Source of the DNA: Chloroflexota bacterium
Lineage (GTDB): Bacteria; Chloroflexota; Anaerolineae; Aggregatilineales; Phototrophicaceae
DNA length: 7,758 nt
Assembly: GCA_010092805.1 (NCBI GenBank)
Contig: JAADYY010000253.1
Location: forward strand, 1-7,758
Direction of reading: 5' to 3'
Position numbers and translations under genes: made by a program. The notes beneath the pieces were generated by a model, which searched no databases, had not been told where the DNA came from, and saw only the letters and a list, made by a program, of their open reading frames with translations. This document shows, one piece after another, positions 1-6,415 of the stretch (position 1 is its first letter; each line of letters begins with the position of its first letter).

Positions 1-15
1 CATCGACTGCTGTGT

Positions 16-107
16 CTCTCAATCAGGCAAGGACTTGGTTGAGAGGGGACGCAAGTCAATCGTCCACGTGCAATCCAACGATTGCCAAGCACCGACTCCG
101 CGGAGTC
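16..107 (+). other. Cluster of potential RNA stem-loops, no gene recognised
   Basis: This left-edge stretch has no convincing gene. Read as plus-strand RNA it folds into consecutive hairpins. The first pairs 16-27 with 34-45 (12 pairs, two of them G-U, loop of 6). The second pairs 47-51 with 61-65. The third pairs 70-75 with 80-85. The last is the 14-bp perfect palindrome GACTCCGCGGAGTC at 94-107. The G-U pairs of the first stem would be A-C mismatches in the minus-strand transcript, which favours a plus-strand RNA. No U-tract follows any stem, so a classical intrinsic terminator is not shown. It could be the 3' end of an untranslated RNA or a termination region of a gene left of the window; I do not recognise a known family. 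The short stems could be chance; the 12-bp one is harder to dismiss. Confidence 0.35.
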
Positions 108-125
108 AGGGGCAAGCCACGCGCT

Positions 126-854
126 TTAGCGGGTGGTAATTGACGCGAGGATCAACTGCACGCCGATGATCAGCAGCATGACCAGCAAAATGCGGCGGAA
201 CACCTGCTGATTGACGAACCGATCCAGCCACATGCCAACCAACGCGCCCAGCACGATCATCGGCAAAGCGATCAGATAGCCTTGCAGCACCTGCGCGTCA
301 TAGTGGCCGCGTACCAAATGATTAATGCCGACAAATGTACCGCTGACCATGAACAGCATCTGCAAGTTGATGCGGAATTGATCTGGCGTCCACTCTCGGC
401 ACATCCCATAGATGACATACGGTGGCCCAGCCATGTTATACGCCCCACCCAGCAGCCCGGAGGCGAAGCCAAACATATATGACCAGCGTGGGTGCGCGAT
501 AGCGGGCAAGCGCGGCCCAATCAATGTGTAAAGTGCGTACGCAATCAGGAACAAGCCCAGGCCGCCCAGCACAAGCGTCGTATCGAGCCGGACAACCACC
601 TCGACCCCAAGCGGGATGCCGATCAACGTTGCCAGCATCAAGCGCCACAACGCACGCGGACGCAGTTGACGCCAATAACGCCGCAGCAGGATCGATTGAA
701 TGGTCAGGCCGATAAGCGAAACCAGCGACGCCGCAGCAATCGGATCAAGAAAGCCGATGAGCAGCGGCATCGCGACCAATGCCGCCCCAAACCCCGCCAG
801 GGTGTGCACGAGAATCGCGGTGAATACAATCGCAGCAATCTGTAAGAATTCCAT
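126..854 (-). CDS. TauE/SafE family membrane permease (sulfite/organosulfonate exporter-like)
   Basis: A 242-residue, very hydrophobic protein with about eight predicted membrane helices (roughly residues 5-23, 33-55, 70-88, 95-112, 127-147, 162-178, 190-208, 220-238). Family hallmarks are the Gly-rich first helix (GFGAALVAMP, 21-30) and the second-half repeat GLLGGAYNMAGPP (133-145), followed by W155 and F160-R161, as in the TauE/SafE (DUF81) family. Members move small anions such as sulfite, sulfoacetate or other organic acids across the cytoplasmic membrane; the substrate cannot be read from sequence. Length is normal for the family. I chose ATG 854 over the in-frame upstream ATG at 920: the protein there begins directly with the first helix and the extra 22 residues are Cys/Arg-rich and unlike a TauE N-terminus. 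That extension would also cover the plus-strand promoter. An AGGA lies 8 nt before ATG 854. The gene is divergent from a sugar-acid dehydrogenase-like gene, so an organic-acid substrate is possible, but this is inference. Confidence 0.85.
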   Translation of the reverse strand: MEFLQIAAIVFTAILVHTLAGFGAALVAMPLLIGFLDPIAAASLVSLIGLTIQSILLRRYWRQLRPRALWRLMLATLIGIPLGVEVVVRLDTTLVLGGLGLFLIAYALYTLIGPRLPAIAHPRWSYMFGFASGLLGGAYNMAGPPYVIYGMCREWTPDQFRINLQMLFMVSGTFVGINHLVRGHYDAQVLQGYLIALPMIVLGALVGMWLDRFVNQQVFRRILLVMLLIIGVQLILASITTR

Positions 855-861
855 GCGCACA

Positions 862-891
862 ATCCTAGCGCACAGCGGCACCACATGACAA
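862..891 (-). promoter_or_regulatory. Candidate promoter of the TauE-like permease gene
   Basis: On the minus strand, TTGTCA (886-891, 5 of 6 to the -35 consensus) and TAGGAT (862-867, 4 of 6 to the -10 consensus) are separated by 18 bp. Transcription would begin at about 855-856, at the start codon ATG 854, giving a leaderless or near-leaderless message. A competing reading is that the AGGA inside the -10 is really a Shine-Dalgarno sequence (8-nt spacer to ATG 854) and the promoter lies elsewhere. The two readings exclude each other. Confidence 0.4.
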
Positions 892-911
892 GCACAGCGT
901 TTCGGTATAAT
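885..911 (+). promoter_or_regulatory. Candidate promoter of the SDR gene
   Basis: A perfect -10 hexamer TATAAT lies at 906-911. A -35-like ATGACA (5 of 6) lies at 885-890 with a 15-bp spacer, shorter than the usual 17. The start site would be near 918, giving a leader of about 38 nt that contains the ribosome site before ATG 956. The -35 overlaps that proposed for the divergent permease gene. Confidence 0.5.
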
Positions 912-943
912 ACAACACACAGGTCGCGGGGATCGATCACGAG

Positions 944-949
944 AGGAGG
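944..949 (+). promoter_or_regulatory. Strong Shine-Dalgarno site of the SDR gene
   Basis: A full consensus AGGAGG sits 6 nt before ATG 956. It fixes this start and suggests efficient translation. It is the strongest ribosome site in the window; the downstream operon genes have weak ones. Confidence 0.85.
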
Positions 950-955
950 CGAAGC

Positions 956-1768
956 ATGTTTGACATCAAAGATCGCGTGGCAGTGATCACTGGCGGCACA
1001 GGCGTACTTGGCTCAGCGCTCTGCTGGGGATTGGCTCGTGCTGGCGCAAAAGTCGCGATCATCGCCCGCACCGAGTCCAAAACACAGCAGCTCGCCGACT
1101 CGATCGGTGCTGAAGGGGGGCAAGCCCTCGGCATCGCCGCCGATGTGCTTGATAGAGGCGCGCTGGAAGCCGCCGCACAGCGCGTTATCGACGCCTTCGG
1201 CCAGATAGACAGCTTGATCAACGGCGCGGGCGGCAATCATCCGCAAGCGACCACCCTCCCCGGCGAACGCCCTTTCTTCGATTTACCGCAGGACGCTCTG
1301 GAATGGGTCTTCAACCTGAATTTCCAGGGCACGGTGCTCGCGTCGCAGGTATTCGGGCAGCAGATGGCCGCGCAGCGCTCCGGCGTGATCCTCAACATCT
1401 CATCGATGGCGGCGCTGCGCCCACTGACGCGCGTCGCGGCGTATGGCAGCGCGAAAGCCGCCCTCGATAACTTCACACGTTGGCTGGCGGTGCATCTGGC
1501 GCAGGAATACAGCCCAGATATTCGCGTCAACGCGATTGCGCCGGGGTTCTTCCTCGGTGAGCAGAACCGTTACCTGCTGATCGATGAAGCCAGCGGCGAC
1601 CTCACCCCACGCGGCCAGCAGATCATCGCGCACACGCCGATGGGCCGCTTCGGCCAGCCCGATGATCTCCTGGGCACCGTGATCTGGCTGGTTTCGGATG
1701 CTTCGCGCTTCGTCAGCGGCATTGTAGTGCCCATTGACGGCGGCTTCAGCGCCTACAGCGGCGTCTGA
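956..1768 (+). CDS. SDR-family oxidoreductase, D-mannonate oxidoreductase (UxuB/fructuronate reductase)-like
   Basis: A 270-residue classical short-chain dehydrogenase, cytosolic. Visible motifs: the cofactor-binding TGGTGVLG at 12-19, NGAGG at 89-93, structural/catalytic Asn122, Ser150, and Tyr163-x-x-x-Lys167 (YGSAK). The second strand ends in Ala-Arg (37-38) with no acidic residue, which leans towards NADP(H), though this is not proven. NGAGGNHPQATT (89-100), the NLNFQGT stretch, APGFF with a following EQNR (195-205), TPMGRFG (227-233) and the C-terminus VPIDGGFSAYSGV match, from memory, the SDR-type D-mannonate oxidoreductases that interconvert D-fructuronate and D-mannonate in hexuronate breakdown (Bacillus UxuB/YjmF type). 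A general SDR call is very safe; the substrate is inference, and no other uronate genes (uxaC, uxuA, kdgK) lie nearby. The start is fixed by the AGGAGG at 944-949. It is monocistronic as far as visible, with a hairpin after the stop and a fresh promoter before the next gene. Confidence 0.88.
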   Translation: MFDIKDRVAVITGGTGVLGSALCWGLARAGAKVAIIARTESKTQQLADSIGAEGGQALGIAADVLDRGALEAAAQRVIDAFGQIDSLINGAGGNHPQATTLPGERPFFDLPQDALEWVFNLNFQGTVLASQVFGQQMAAQRSGVILNISSMAALRPLTRVAAYGSAKAALDNFTRWLAVHLAQEYSPDIRVNAIAPGFFLGEQNRYLLIDEASGDLTPRGQQIIAHTPMGRFGQPDDLLGTVIWLVSDASRFVSGIVVPIDGGFSAYSGV

Positions 1769-1799
1769 ACGATATTCACAAATCTTTCACGAACTTTCT

Positions 1800-1834
1800 G
1801 CCGCGTCATCTCGTATCGGAGATGAGACAGCGGC
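1800..1834 (+). terminator. Hairpin after the SDR gene, possible terminator
   Basis: TCATCTC (1806-1812) pairs perfectly with GAGATGA (1819-1825) around a 6-nt loop. An outer GCCGC (1800-1804) pairs with GCGGC (1830-1834) across a small asymmetric internal loop. It lies 31 nt after the SDR stop and before the proposed moxR promoter, the place expected for a terminator. There is no U-run behind it, so termination would be non-canonical, or the element may instead be a mRNA-end stabiliser or protein-binding site. Confidence 0.4.
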
Positions 1835-1861
1835 GTTGAGATTTATGCACGCTTTCCTCAC

Positions 1862-1891
1862 TTGACGCGCCGCCGTTCCCGCCCATACGAT
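1862..1891 (+). promoter_or_regulatory. Candidate promoter of the moxR-DUF58-transglutaminase operon
   Basis: TTGACG (1862-1867, 5 of 6) and TACGAT (1886-1891, 4 of 6) are separated by 18 bp. The start site would be near 1898, leaving a leader of about 27 nt that contains the AAAGG ribosome site. The position, immediately after the hairpin, supports an independent transcription unit. Confidence 0.45.
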
Positions 1892-1911
1892 CCTTCTGAC
1901 AGTAGGTGAGC

Positions 1912-1918
1912 AAAGGTG
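1912..1918 (+). promoter_or_regulatory. Ribosome site deciding the moxR start
   Basis: AAAGG at 1912-1916 stands 8 nt before ATG 1925 and favours that codon. The rival in-frame GTG at 1916 lies inside this site; it has its own weaker AGGTGA (1904-1909), so a three-residue longer protein cannot be excluded. Confidence 0.5.
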
Positions 1919-1924
1919 CGCTTC

Positions 1925-2878
1925 ATGCAACTGACGACCCAGGAAATCAGGGTATCCCATAAACCAACGATTCAGCAGCTCATGGATTCGGTGCGCTCGG
2001 CGGCGGTCATTGCCCCAGAAAAACTCCAACTGATCATCGCGACGCTGCTGGCACAGGGCCACGTACTGCTCGAAGACGTGCCCGGCATCGGCAAGACGTT
2101 GGTCGCCAAAGCCCTGGCCAAATCGCTGCATGGATCGTTCAAACGCATCCAATGCACGCCGGATCTGCTGCCCAGTGACCTCACCGGCGGCGCAATCTAC
2201 AACCAACGCGAGCAGCAGTTTGAGTTTGTGCCCGGCCCCATCTTCGCCAACATCGTGCTGGTCGATGAGATCAACCGCGCATCGCCGCGCACGCAGTCGA
2301 GTTTGCTGGAGAGTATGGCCGAAGGCCAGGTCACCAGCGACGGCGTCACCCGCACGCTGGAGCGCCCCTTCTTCATCATCGCCACACAGAACCCGGTCGA
2401 AATGGCGGGCACGTTTCCGCTGCCAGAAGCGCAGCTCGACCGCTTCCTGATTTCGCTGAGCCTGGGCTATCCATCATTTGCCGATGAAGTCAGCATCCTT
2501 GAGCGCGAGGAGCACGCCAACCCGCTCGACAGCATCGAACCGATCATCGAACTGGCCGATATTGTCAACCTGCAAGCCGCGACCCTGCAGGTTGGCGTGA
2601 TGCGCAACCTCAAGGAATACATCGTGCAGCTTTCCACCGCCACACGCGCCCATAGCGAAGTGCTCTACGGTGTCAGCCCGCGCGGCGGCGCGGCGTTGCA
2701 GCGCTGCACCCAAGCCCTCGCCCTGATCCGTGACCGCCGCTTTGTCACGCCCGACGACATCAAGAGCGCGGCACATGCCGTAATGCCGCACCGCATCCTC
2801 ACCCGCGACCGCAACCCGCAGACGGCGCGTGAAGTCATCGCGCAGATCCTCGCACAAACCCCGGTTCCGGTCGAGTGA
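1925..2878 (+). CDS. MoxR-family AAA+ ATPase
   Basis: A 317-residue cytosolic AAA+ ATPase of the MoxR type, close to usual length. From ATG 1925: Walker A EDVPGIGKT at 50-58 (Lys57), Walker B VLVDEINRA at 111-119 (Asp114, Glu115), the MoxR-typical QSSLLESMAEGQVT that follows, sensor 1 ATQNP at 153-157 (Asn156), then GTFPLPEAQLDRF at 162-174 with Arg173 as candidate finger residue, and SPRGG at 251-255 (sensor 2 Arg253) in the C-terminal lid. All ATPase residues are present, so it should be active. MoxR proteins are thought to act as chaperone-like remodelling or cofactor-insertion ATPases for partners with vWA-type domains; here the partner is expected to be the DUF58 protein encoded 7 nt downstream. 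First gene of a three-gene operon with its own candidate promoter. The physiological client is unknown. Confidence 0.93.
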   Translation: MQLTTQEIRVSHKPTIQQLMDSVRSAAVIAPEKLQLIIATLLAQGHVLLEDVPGIGKTLVAKALAKSLHGSFKRIQCTPDLLPSDLTGGAIYNQREQQFEFVPGPIFANIVLVDEINRASPRTQSSLLESMAEGQVTSDGVTRTLERPFFIIATQNPVEMAGTFPLPEAQLDRFLISLSLGYPSFADEVSILEREEHANPLDSIEPIIELADIVNLQAATLQVGVMRNLKEYIVQLSTATRAHSEVLYGVSPRGGAALQRCTQALALIRDRRFVTPDDIKSAAHAVMPHRILTRDRNPQTAREVIAQILAQTPVPVE

Positions 2879-2885
2879 CGGTGAC

Positions 2886-4112
2886 ATGCTCACAGGACGC
2901 ACATACACGGTTCTGATCGCCGCTGTCATCCTGTACTTCTTCGCCAATCAAACGCAGGTCGGTTGGCTGTATGTCATGTCCGCGCTGATCGGCGGGCTGG
3001 TGCCAGCGGCGGCCCTGCTCAGCCGGGGGATGCTGCGTGATATTGACGGCTCACGGCGGCTGGGCGATGGTGAGCTGCCAGAACTCTACGAGGGCGACGA
3101 CATCGACATCAGTTTGACGCTGCGCAAGACGGGGCGCGGTGGCGGCGCACAGATTCGGCTCACAGAGCACTGCCCGCTCGCTGCCCCAGAGAGTCCCTGG
3201 CGCGAGACGCGGTTGTTCATTCCGTCGCTGCCCGCTGGCGACGCGATCCACTTCGACTACACCATCACGCTCGACCGGCGCGGCGTGTACGAATTCCCCG
3301 ATCTGACACTGGAGACGCACGCCCCGTTCGGGTTTTTCCGCCGCGAACGCACCCTAGCGATCCCGACGCGAGCGCTGGTCTACCCGGAAGTGCTACCGCT
3401 TCACCGTCTCGCTCTGTTTGATCGGCAGTTCATGCCGCAGGTGGCGCGTCAAACTGCCGGCCTCGGCTACGAAGTGATCGGCCTGCGCCCCTACCGCCCC
3501 GGCGATTCGCCGCGCCACATCCATTGGCGCACGGTCGCCCGCACAGGTCAACTTGTCAGCAAAGAATTCGCCGATGAAACCCAGCCCGGCCTGCTGCTCG
3601 CGCTCGATTTGTTCACACATCCGTACCCGAATACGGCCAGCAAACACACCCCGTTTGAGTGGGCGGTGAAAGCAGCGGCGAGCATCGGGGACTACGCTGG
3701 TCGTAAACAGTATCCGCTCACGCTGGCGACCAACGCGGTTGATTTACCTGCGCCGCGCGGTGCCGTCGGCATGTCGGCGCTACTGCAATACCTGGCGCGG
3801 GTGCAGCCTATCGGTGATGAGCCGCTGACCGCCGCGCTGCGTGACAGCGCCGCACAAAGCTTCGTCGCCGTGATTCTGCCCTGGCCGGACGAAGCCATCA
3901 CCAGCACGCTCATCGATTTGCAGCGCCGCAACGCTCAAGTCCTCGCCATCCTGATCGATCCGGCTTCGTTCTCGGACGGCGGCCCGTCCGCGCGCGGGAT
4001 GGCCGGAGCGCTGCACGCCGCCGGGATCGACACTCGCCTCATCCGCTTCGGCGATAATCTGGTTGCCCAACTCAACGAACGTCAGGAGATTGCACCGGCA
4101 GTGACGCCATGA
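2886..4112 (+). CDS. DUF58 domain-containing membrane protein
   Basis: A 408-residue protein. Two hydrophobic helices near the N-terminus (about 7-21 and 25-45) anchor it in the membrane. A beta-rich section follows (about 66-165) with the typical DRRGVYEFPDLTLET and DPFGFF-like APFGFFRR stretches. The DUF58 signature runs over 199-228 (LRPYRPGD, then HIHWRTVART, then LVSKEF). The rest resembles a vWA-like fold, with LLLALDLF at 236-243 as the first strand. The canonical metal-site DxSxS is not seen there; the sequence reads DLFTH. DUF58 proteins nearly always neighbour MoxR ATPases and are presumed to be the factors these ATPases act on; no enzymatic activity is established. ATG 2886 was chosen because it puts the first helix at the N-terminus. 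An in-frame ATG at 2829 lies inside moxR and would add a basic 19-residue tail. There is no good ribosome site, so translation is probably coupled to moxR. Confidence 0.9.
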   Translation: MLTGRTYTVLIAAVILYFFANQTQVGWLYVMSALIGGLVPAAALLSRGMLRDIDGSRRLGDGELPELYEGDDIDISLTLRKTGRGGGAQIRLTEHCPLAAPESPWRETRLFIPSLPAGDAIHFDYTITLDRRGVYEFPDLTLETHAPFGFFRRERTLAIPTRALVYPEVLPLHRLALFDRQFMPQVARQTAGLGYEVIGLRPYRPGDSPRHIHWRTVARTGQLVSKEFADETQPGLLLALDLFTHPYPNTASKHTPFEWAVKAAASIGDYAGRKQYPLTLATNAVDLPAPRGAVGMSALLQYLARVQPIGDEPLTAALRDSAAQSFVAVILPWPDEAITSTLIDLQRRNAQVLAILIDPASFSDGGPSARGMAGALHAAGIDTRLIRFGDNLVAQLNERQEIAPAVTP

Positions 4113-6415
4113 CCGAAACCTTGAAGACTGATGTGAATCTACACACCATTGATCAGCAGCCTGACGATCAACCGCGCCCAACCTGCCGCGCGCGTGTGAT
4201 ACAAGCGATGCTCATTTTCATGGGGTTGATGCTGTTCGTGGCCGGCATCCGCTATGAGATTTGGGTGCTGGCCGCCTTCGCGATCCTCGCGTTCGTGATG
4301 AGCCGTCTGTTTGTGCGCAAATCTGGCCCACCCATCCCGGAAGATTCGCGGCAGCTGCGCCAGATCGCGTTCGCCGCGCAGATCGTGGCGGCGCTGAGCC
4401 TGGCGTATGTGGCGCAGGTGTGGGTCGTCCTCCTGATCACGGCGATCATTCTCATGGTTGGGCATGGGGCGGCGTATCGCTACCGGGCCAAACGCCCACG
4501 CTGGCTGCAAGGGATCGCCTTTGTCGCCCTACACGCCGCGTTCTTCTGGATGATCATCGGCATGGTAAACAATCAACCGTACCCACAGGCGCAGGTCGCC
4601 ATGCTGGGCATGGCCGCCGTGAGCGCGGTGCAATTCACGCGCATGAACTTGATCTCCGGGATGAGCATGGGCCTACTCAACCTGTACGTGGCCGCCTCAC
4701 TTAGCCGTGATTTGAGTTTTCTGGTGTTCCTGGGATCGTATCTGGCGCTGATGCTGCTGTTCCTGTGGCAAGCCGATACCGAGGACGGCCTGCGCGATAA
4801 CCCGGTGGTGCTGCGCCCCATCCGCGCAGGCGCAGCCGGCGGCACAAGCACACTCGTCCGGCGGTTGCGGAGCTGGGTGCTCCGTTTCGGGATCGCGTTA
4901 CCAGTCGCGGCCAGCCTGATCTTTGTGTTCACGCCGCGCTTCGCCGGGCACCCGATCATCCCGCCTGTGACGTTCAACGCGCCTGTCCGCAGCGGCCCCA
5001 ACGCGCAGATCATCAACCCGGCGCTGCCACTGGTGCAGGTACAGGGCTGGACAGACAGCGTCGGCGACTACTACTACGGCTTCGATACCCGGCTCGACCT
5101 CGCGTATCGCGGCGGCCTCAGCGACACAATCATGATGTACGTGCGCAGCCCGGCCTGGAGTTACTGGCGCAGCCATGCTTACGACACCTACGACGGGCGC
5201 ACCTGGACTCAGGCTAGTAACGAGGTCGAAATCATCGAACGGTTCGGCCAGTCGATTGAACTGAATGATGGAAACTGGTTTCAGGACGATTACTTCGTAC
5301 AGACCTTCCAGATCGTGCAGCCGATGCCGAATCTCGTCTTCACGGGCGGCCAACCGATGGAGTTGTACATGGCAGTCGATTCGGTCGCTGTCGACTCGAC
5401 GGACGGTATTCGTGTTGGGCAGTCGCTTGACCCAGGGATGATCTACTCGGTGGCGTCGCTGCGGCAGGCATTCGACCCGGATGCACTGCGCGCTGCCAGC
5501 ACCGACTATCCCGACGAGGTGGGGCCGGAGTATCTGCAAATCCCAGAGATCGTCACCGACCGCACACGCCAACTCGCCCACGATCTCACACGTGGCTTGA
5601 CCAACAACTACGACCGCGTGATCGCCATCCGCGATCATCTGTTGGTCACCTACCCCTATGATTTCTTTCCGCCGCCGCAAGCCCCGAACACCGACGCCAT
5701 CGATCAATTCCTGTTCGTCGATCAGCGGGGGGTGTGCGAGCACTACGTCAGCGCGATGGTCATCATGCTGCGCGAACTCGGCATTCCGGCGCGCCTGGTC
5801 GCTGGCTTCGGCAGCGGCACCTTCAACCAGTTCACCAACTTCTACGAAGTCCGCGCCAACGATGCGCACGCCTGGGTTGAGGTTTATTTCCCGGAATTCG
5901 GTTGGGTGCCGTTTGATCCCACGCCCGGTTGGGAAGGCGACCCGCAAACCGGCCCCGTCTCGCGGTGGGTGTTCTCTGGCGCGCTGGGCGGACTCAATCT
6001 GGCCTTGCCCCTCGGTGACATCCTCAGCGCAGGCGCGGCTGTCTTCGGCGGAATCGGCGGCTTGATCGGGTTCATCCTCGTGATCGGTGCAGTCGTGGCG
6101 CTGATCTACGCGCTGTGGCGTTGGCGGCATCGCCTGCCTACCTTCCAGCGCCGTTCCACTTATCACACCGATGCCTCTCGGCGGCGGATTTTCGCCGCTT
6201 ATCGCCGGGCGCAACGCCAACTACGCAGCCGCCGCGCCGACGGCCAGACCGTGCAGGAACATGCGGAAATCGCCCCAACGCTCCAATCCTTGGCTGATCT
6301 GGAGGACATCGCAGCGTATCGCCCAGAACCGCCGGATGTAAACCACGTCGATCAGGCGCGCTCATGGCGACCAGATAATCCCGCTGATCGCGATCAGCCA
6401 GCGCCATTCAGGTGA
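4109..6415 (+). CDS. Transglutaminase-like membrane protein (DUF3488/TgpA N-terminus, TGase core, DUF4129 tail)
   Basis: 768 residues with the full architecture of bacterial TgpA-like proteins. After a polar 28-residue start come about nine hydrophobic helices (between residues 29 and 275). An extracytoplasmic region (about 276-645) includes YWRSHAYDTYDGRTW (352-366). The transglutaminase core has the intact triad Cys543 (GVCEHY), His587 (DAHAWVEVYF) and Asp603 (PFDPTPGW). One more helix (about 648-670) leads to a cytoplasmic DUF4129-like tail with RRIFAAYRRAQRQL (692-705) and TVQEHAEI (714-721). Active-site residues are complete, so protease-like or acyl-transfer activity outside the membrane is plausible; the substrate is unknown. 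Its start overlaps the DUF58 stop in ATGA. The nearest AGGAG is 20 nt upstream, too far to serve, so translation is likely coupled. The 3' end overlaps the convergent acetyltransferase gene by 22 bp. Third gene of the MoxR operon, the standard partner set for this family. Confidence 0.93.
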   Translation: MTETLKTDVNLHTIDQQPDDQPRPTCRARVIQAMLIFMGLMLFVAGIRYEIWVLAAFAILAFVMSRLFVRKSGPPIPEDSRQLRQIAFAAQIVAALSLAYVAQVWVVLLITAIILMVGHGAAYRYRAKRPRWLQGIAFVALHAAFFWMIIGMVNNQPYPQAQVAMLGMAAVSAVQFTRMNLISGMSMGLLNLYVAASLSRDLSFLVFLGSYLALMLLFLWQADTEDGLRDNPVVLRPIRAGAAGGTSTLVRRLRSWVLRFGIALPVAASLIFVFTPRFAGHPIIPPVTFNAPVRSGPNAQIINPALPLVQVQGWTDSVGDYYYGFDTRLDLAYRGGLSDTIMMYVRSPAWSYWRSHAYDTYDGRTWTQASNEVEIIERFGQSIELNDGNWFQDDYFVQTFQIVQPMPNLVFTGGQPMELYMAVDSVAVDSTDGIRVGQSLDPGMIYSVASLRQAFDPDALRAASTDYPDEVGPEYLQIPEIVTDRTRQLAHDLTRGLTNNYDRVIAIRDHLLVTYPYDFFPPPQAPNTDAIDQFLFVDQRGVCEHYVSAMVIMLRELGIPARLVAGFGSGTFNQFTNFYEVRANDAHAWVEVYFPEFGWVPFDPTPGWEGDPQTGPVSRWVFSGALGGLNLALPLGDILSAGAAVFGGIGGLIGFILVIGAVVALIYALWRWRHRLPTFQRRSTYHTDASRRRIFAAYRRAQRQLRSRRADGQTVQEHAEIAPTLQSLADLEDIAAYRPEPPDVNHVDQARSWRPDNPADRDQPAPFR
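6383..6398. repeat. Perfect 16-bp palindrome in the convergent gene overlap
   Basis: GCTGATCGCGATCAGC is a perfect inverted repeat located at the 3' ends of the converging transglutaminase and acetyltransferase genes, covering the latter's stop codon (6394-6396). As RNA, on either strand, it can form a 6-bp stem with a CGCG loop. It could work as a weak bidirectional terminator or a protein-binding site; there is no U-tract on either side. Confidence 0.45.

Noticed and set aside
16..107. CRISPR array or tandem repeat at the left edge
   Set aside because: The stems differ from each other in sequence, and there is no regularly spaced identical repeat.
2..139. Plus-strand frame open from the window edge to TAA at 137-139 (C-terminal end of an unseen gene?)
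   Set aside because: The 45 residues show no motif, a second plus-strand frame is also open over the same stretch, and the frame would run into the 3' end of the permease gene. It cannot be supported without the sequence to the left.
855..920. N-terminal extension of the TauE-like permease from ATG 920
   Set aside because: The extra 22 residues are Cys/Arg-rich and unlike the family, and the stretch covers the TATAAT promoter of the divergent gene. ATG 854 starts directly before the first membrane helix with AGGA 8 nt upstream.
2829..2885. Longer DUF58 protein starting at ATG 2829 inside moxR
   Set aside because: It would add a basic 19-residue tail before the membrane helix and need a 50-nt overlap with moxR. 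The start at 2886 fits the family and operon spacing better.
4261..4704. 147-codon plus-strand frame within the transglutaminase gene
   Set aside because: It is out of frame inside the membrane-helix region of the real gene, its translation is Arg/Gly/His-rich without motifs, and no ribosome site precedes it.
4898..6220. Long open frame (440 codons) on the minus strand opposite the transglutaminase gene
   Set aside because: It lies entirely antisense to a protein with clear domains and an intact catalytic triad. Its translation is rich in Arg, Asp, His and Val with no recognisable motif, as expected for the shadow of a GC-rich gene.
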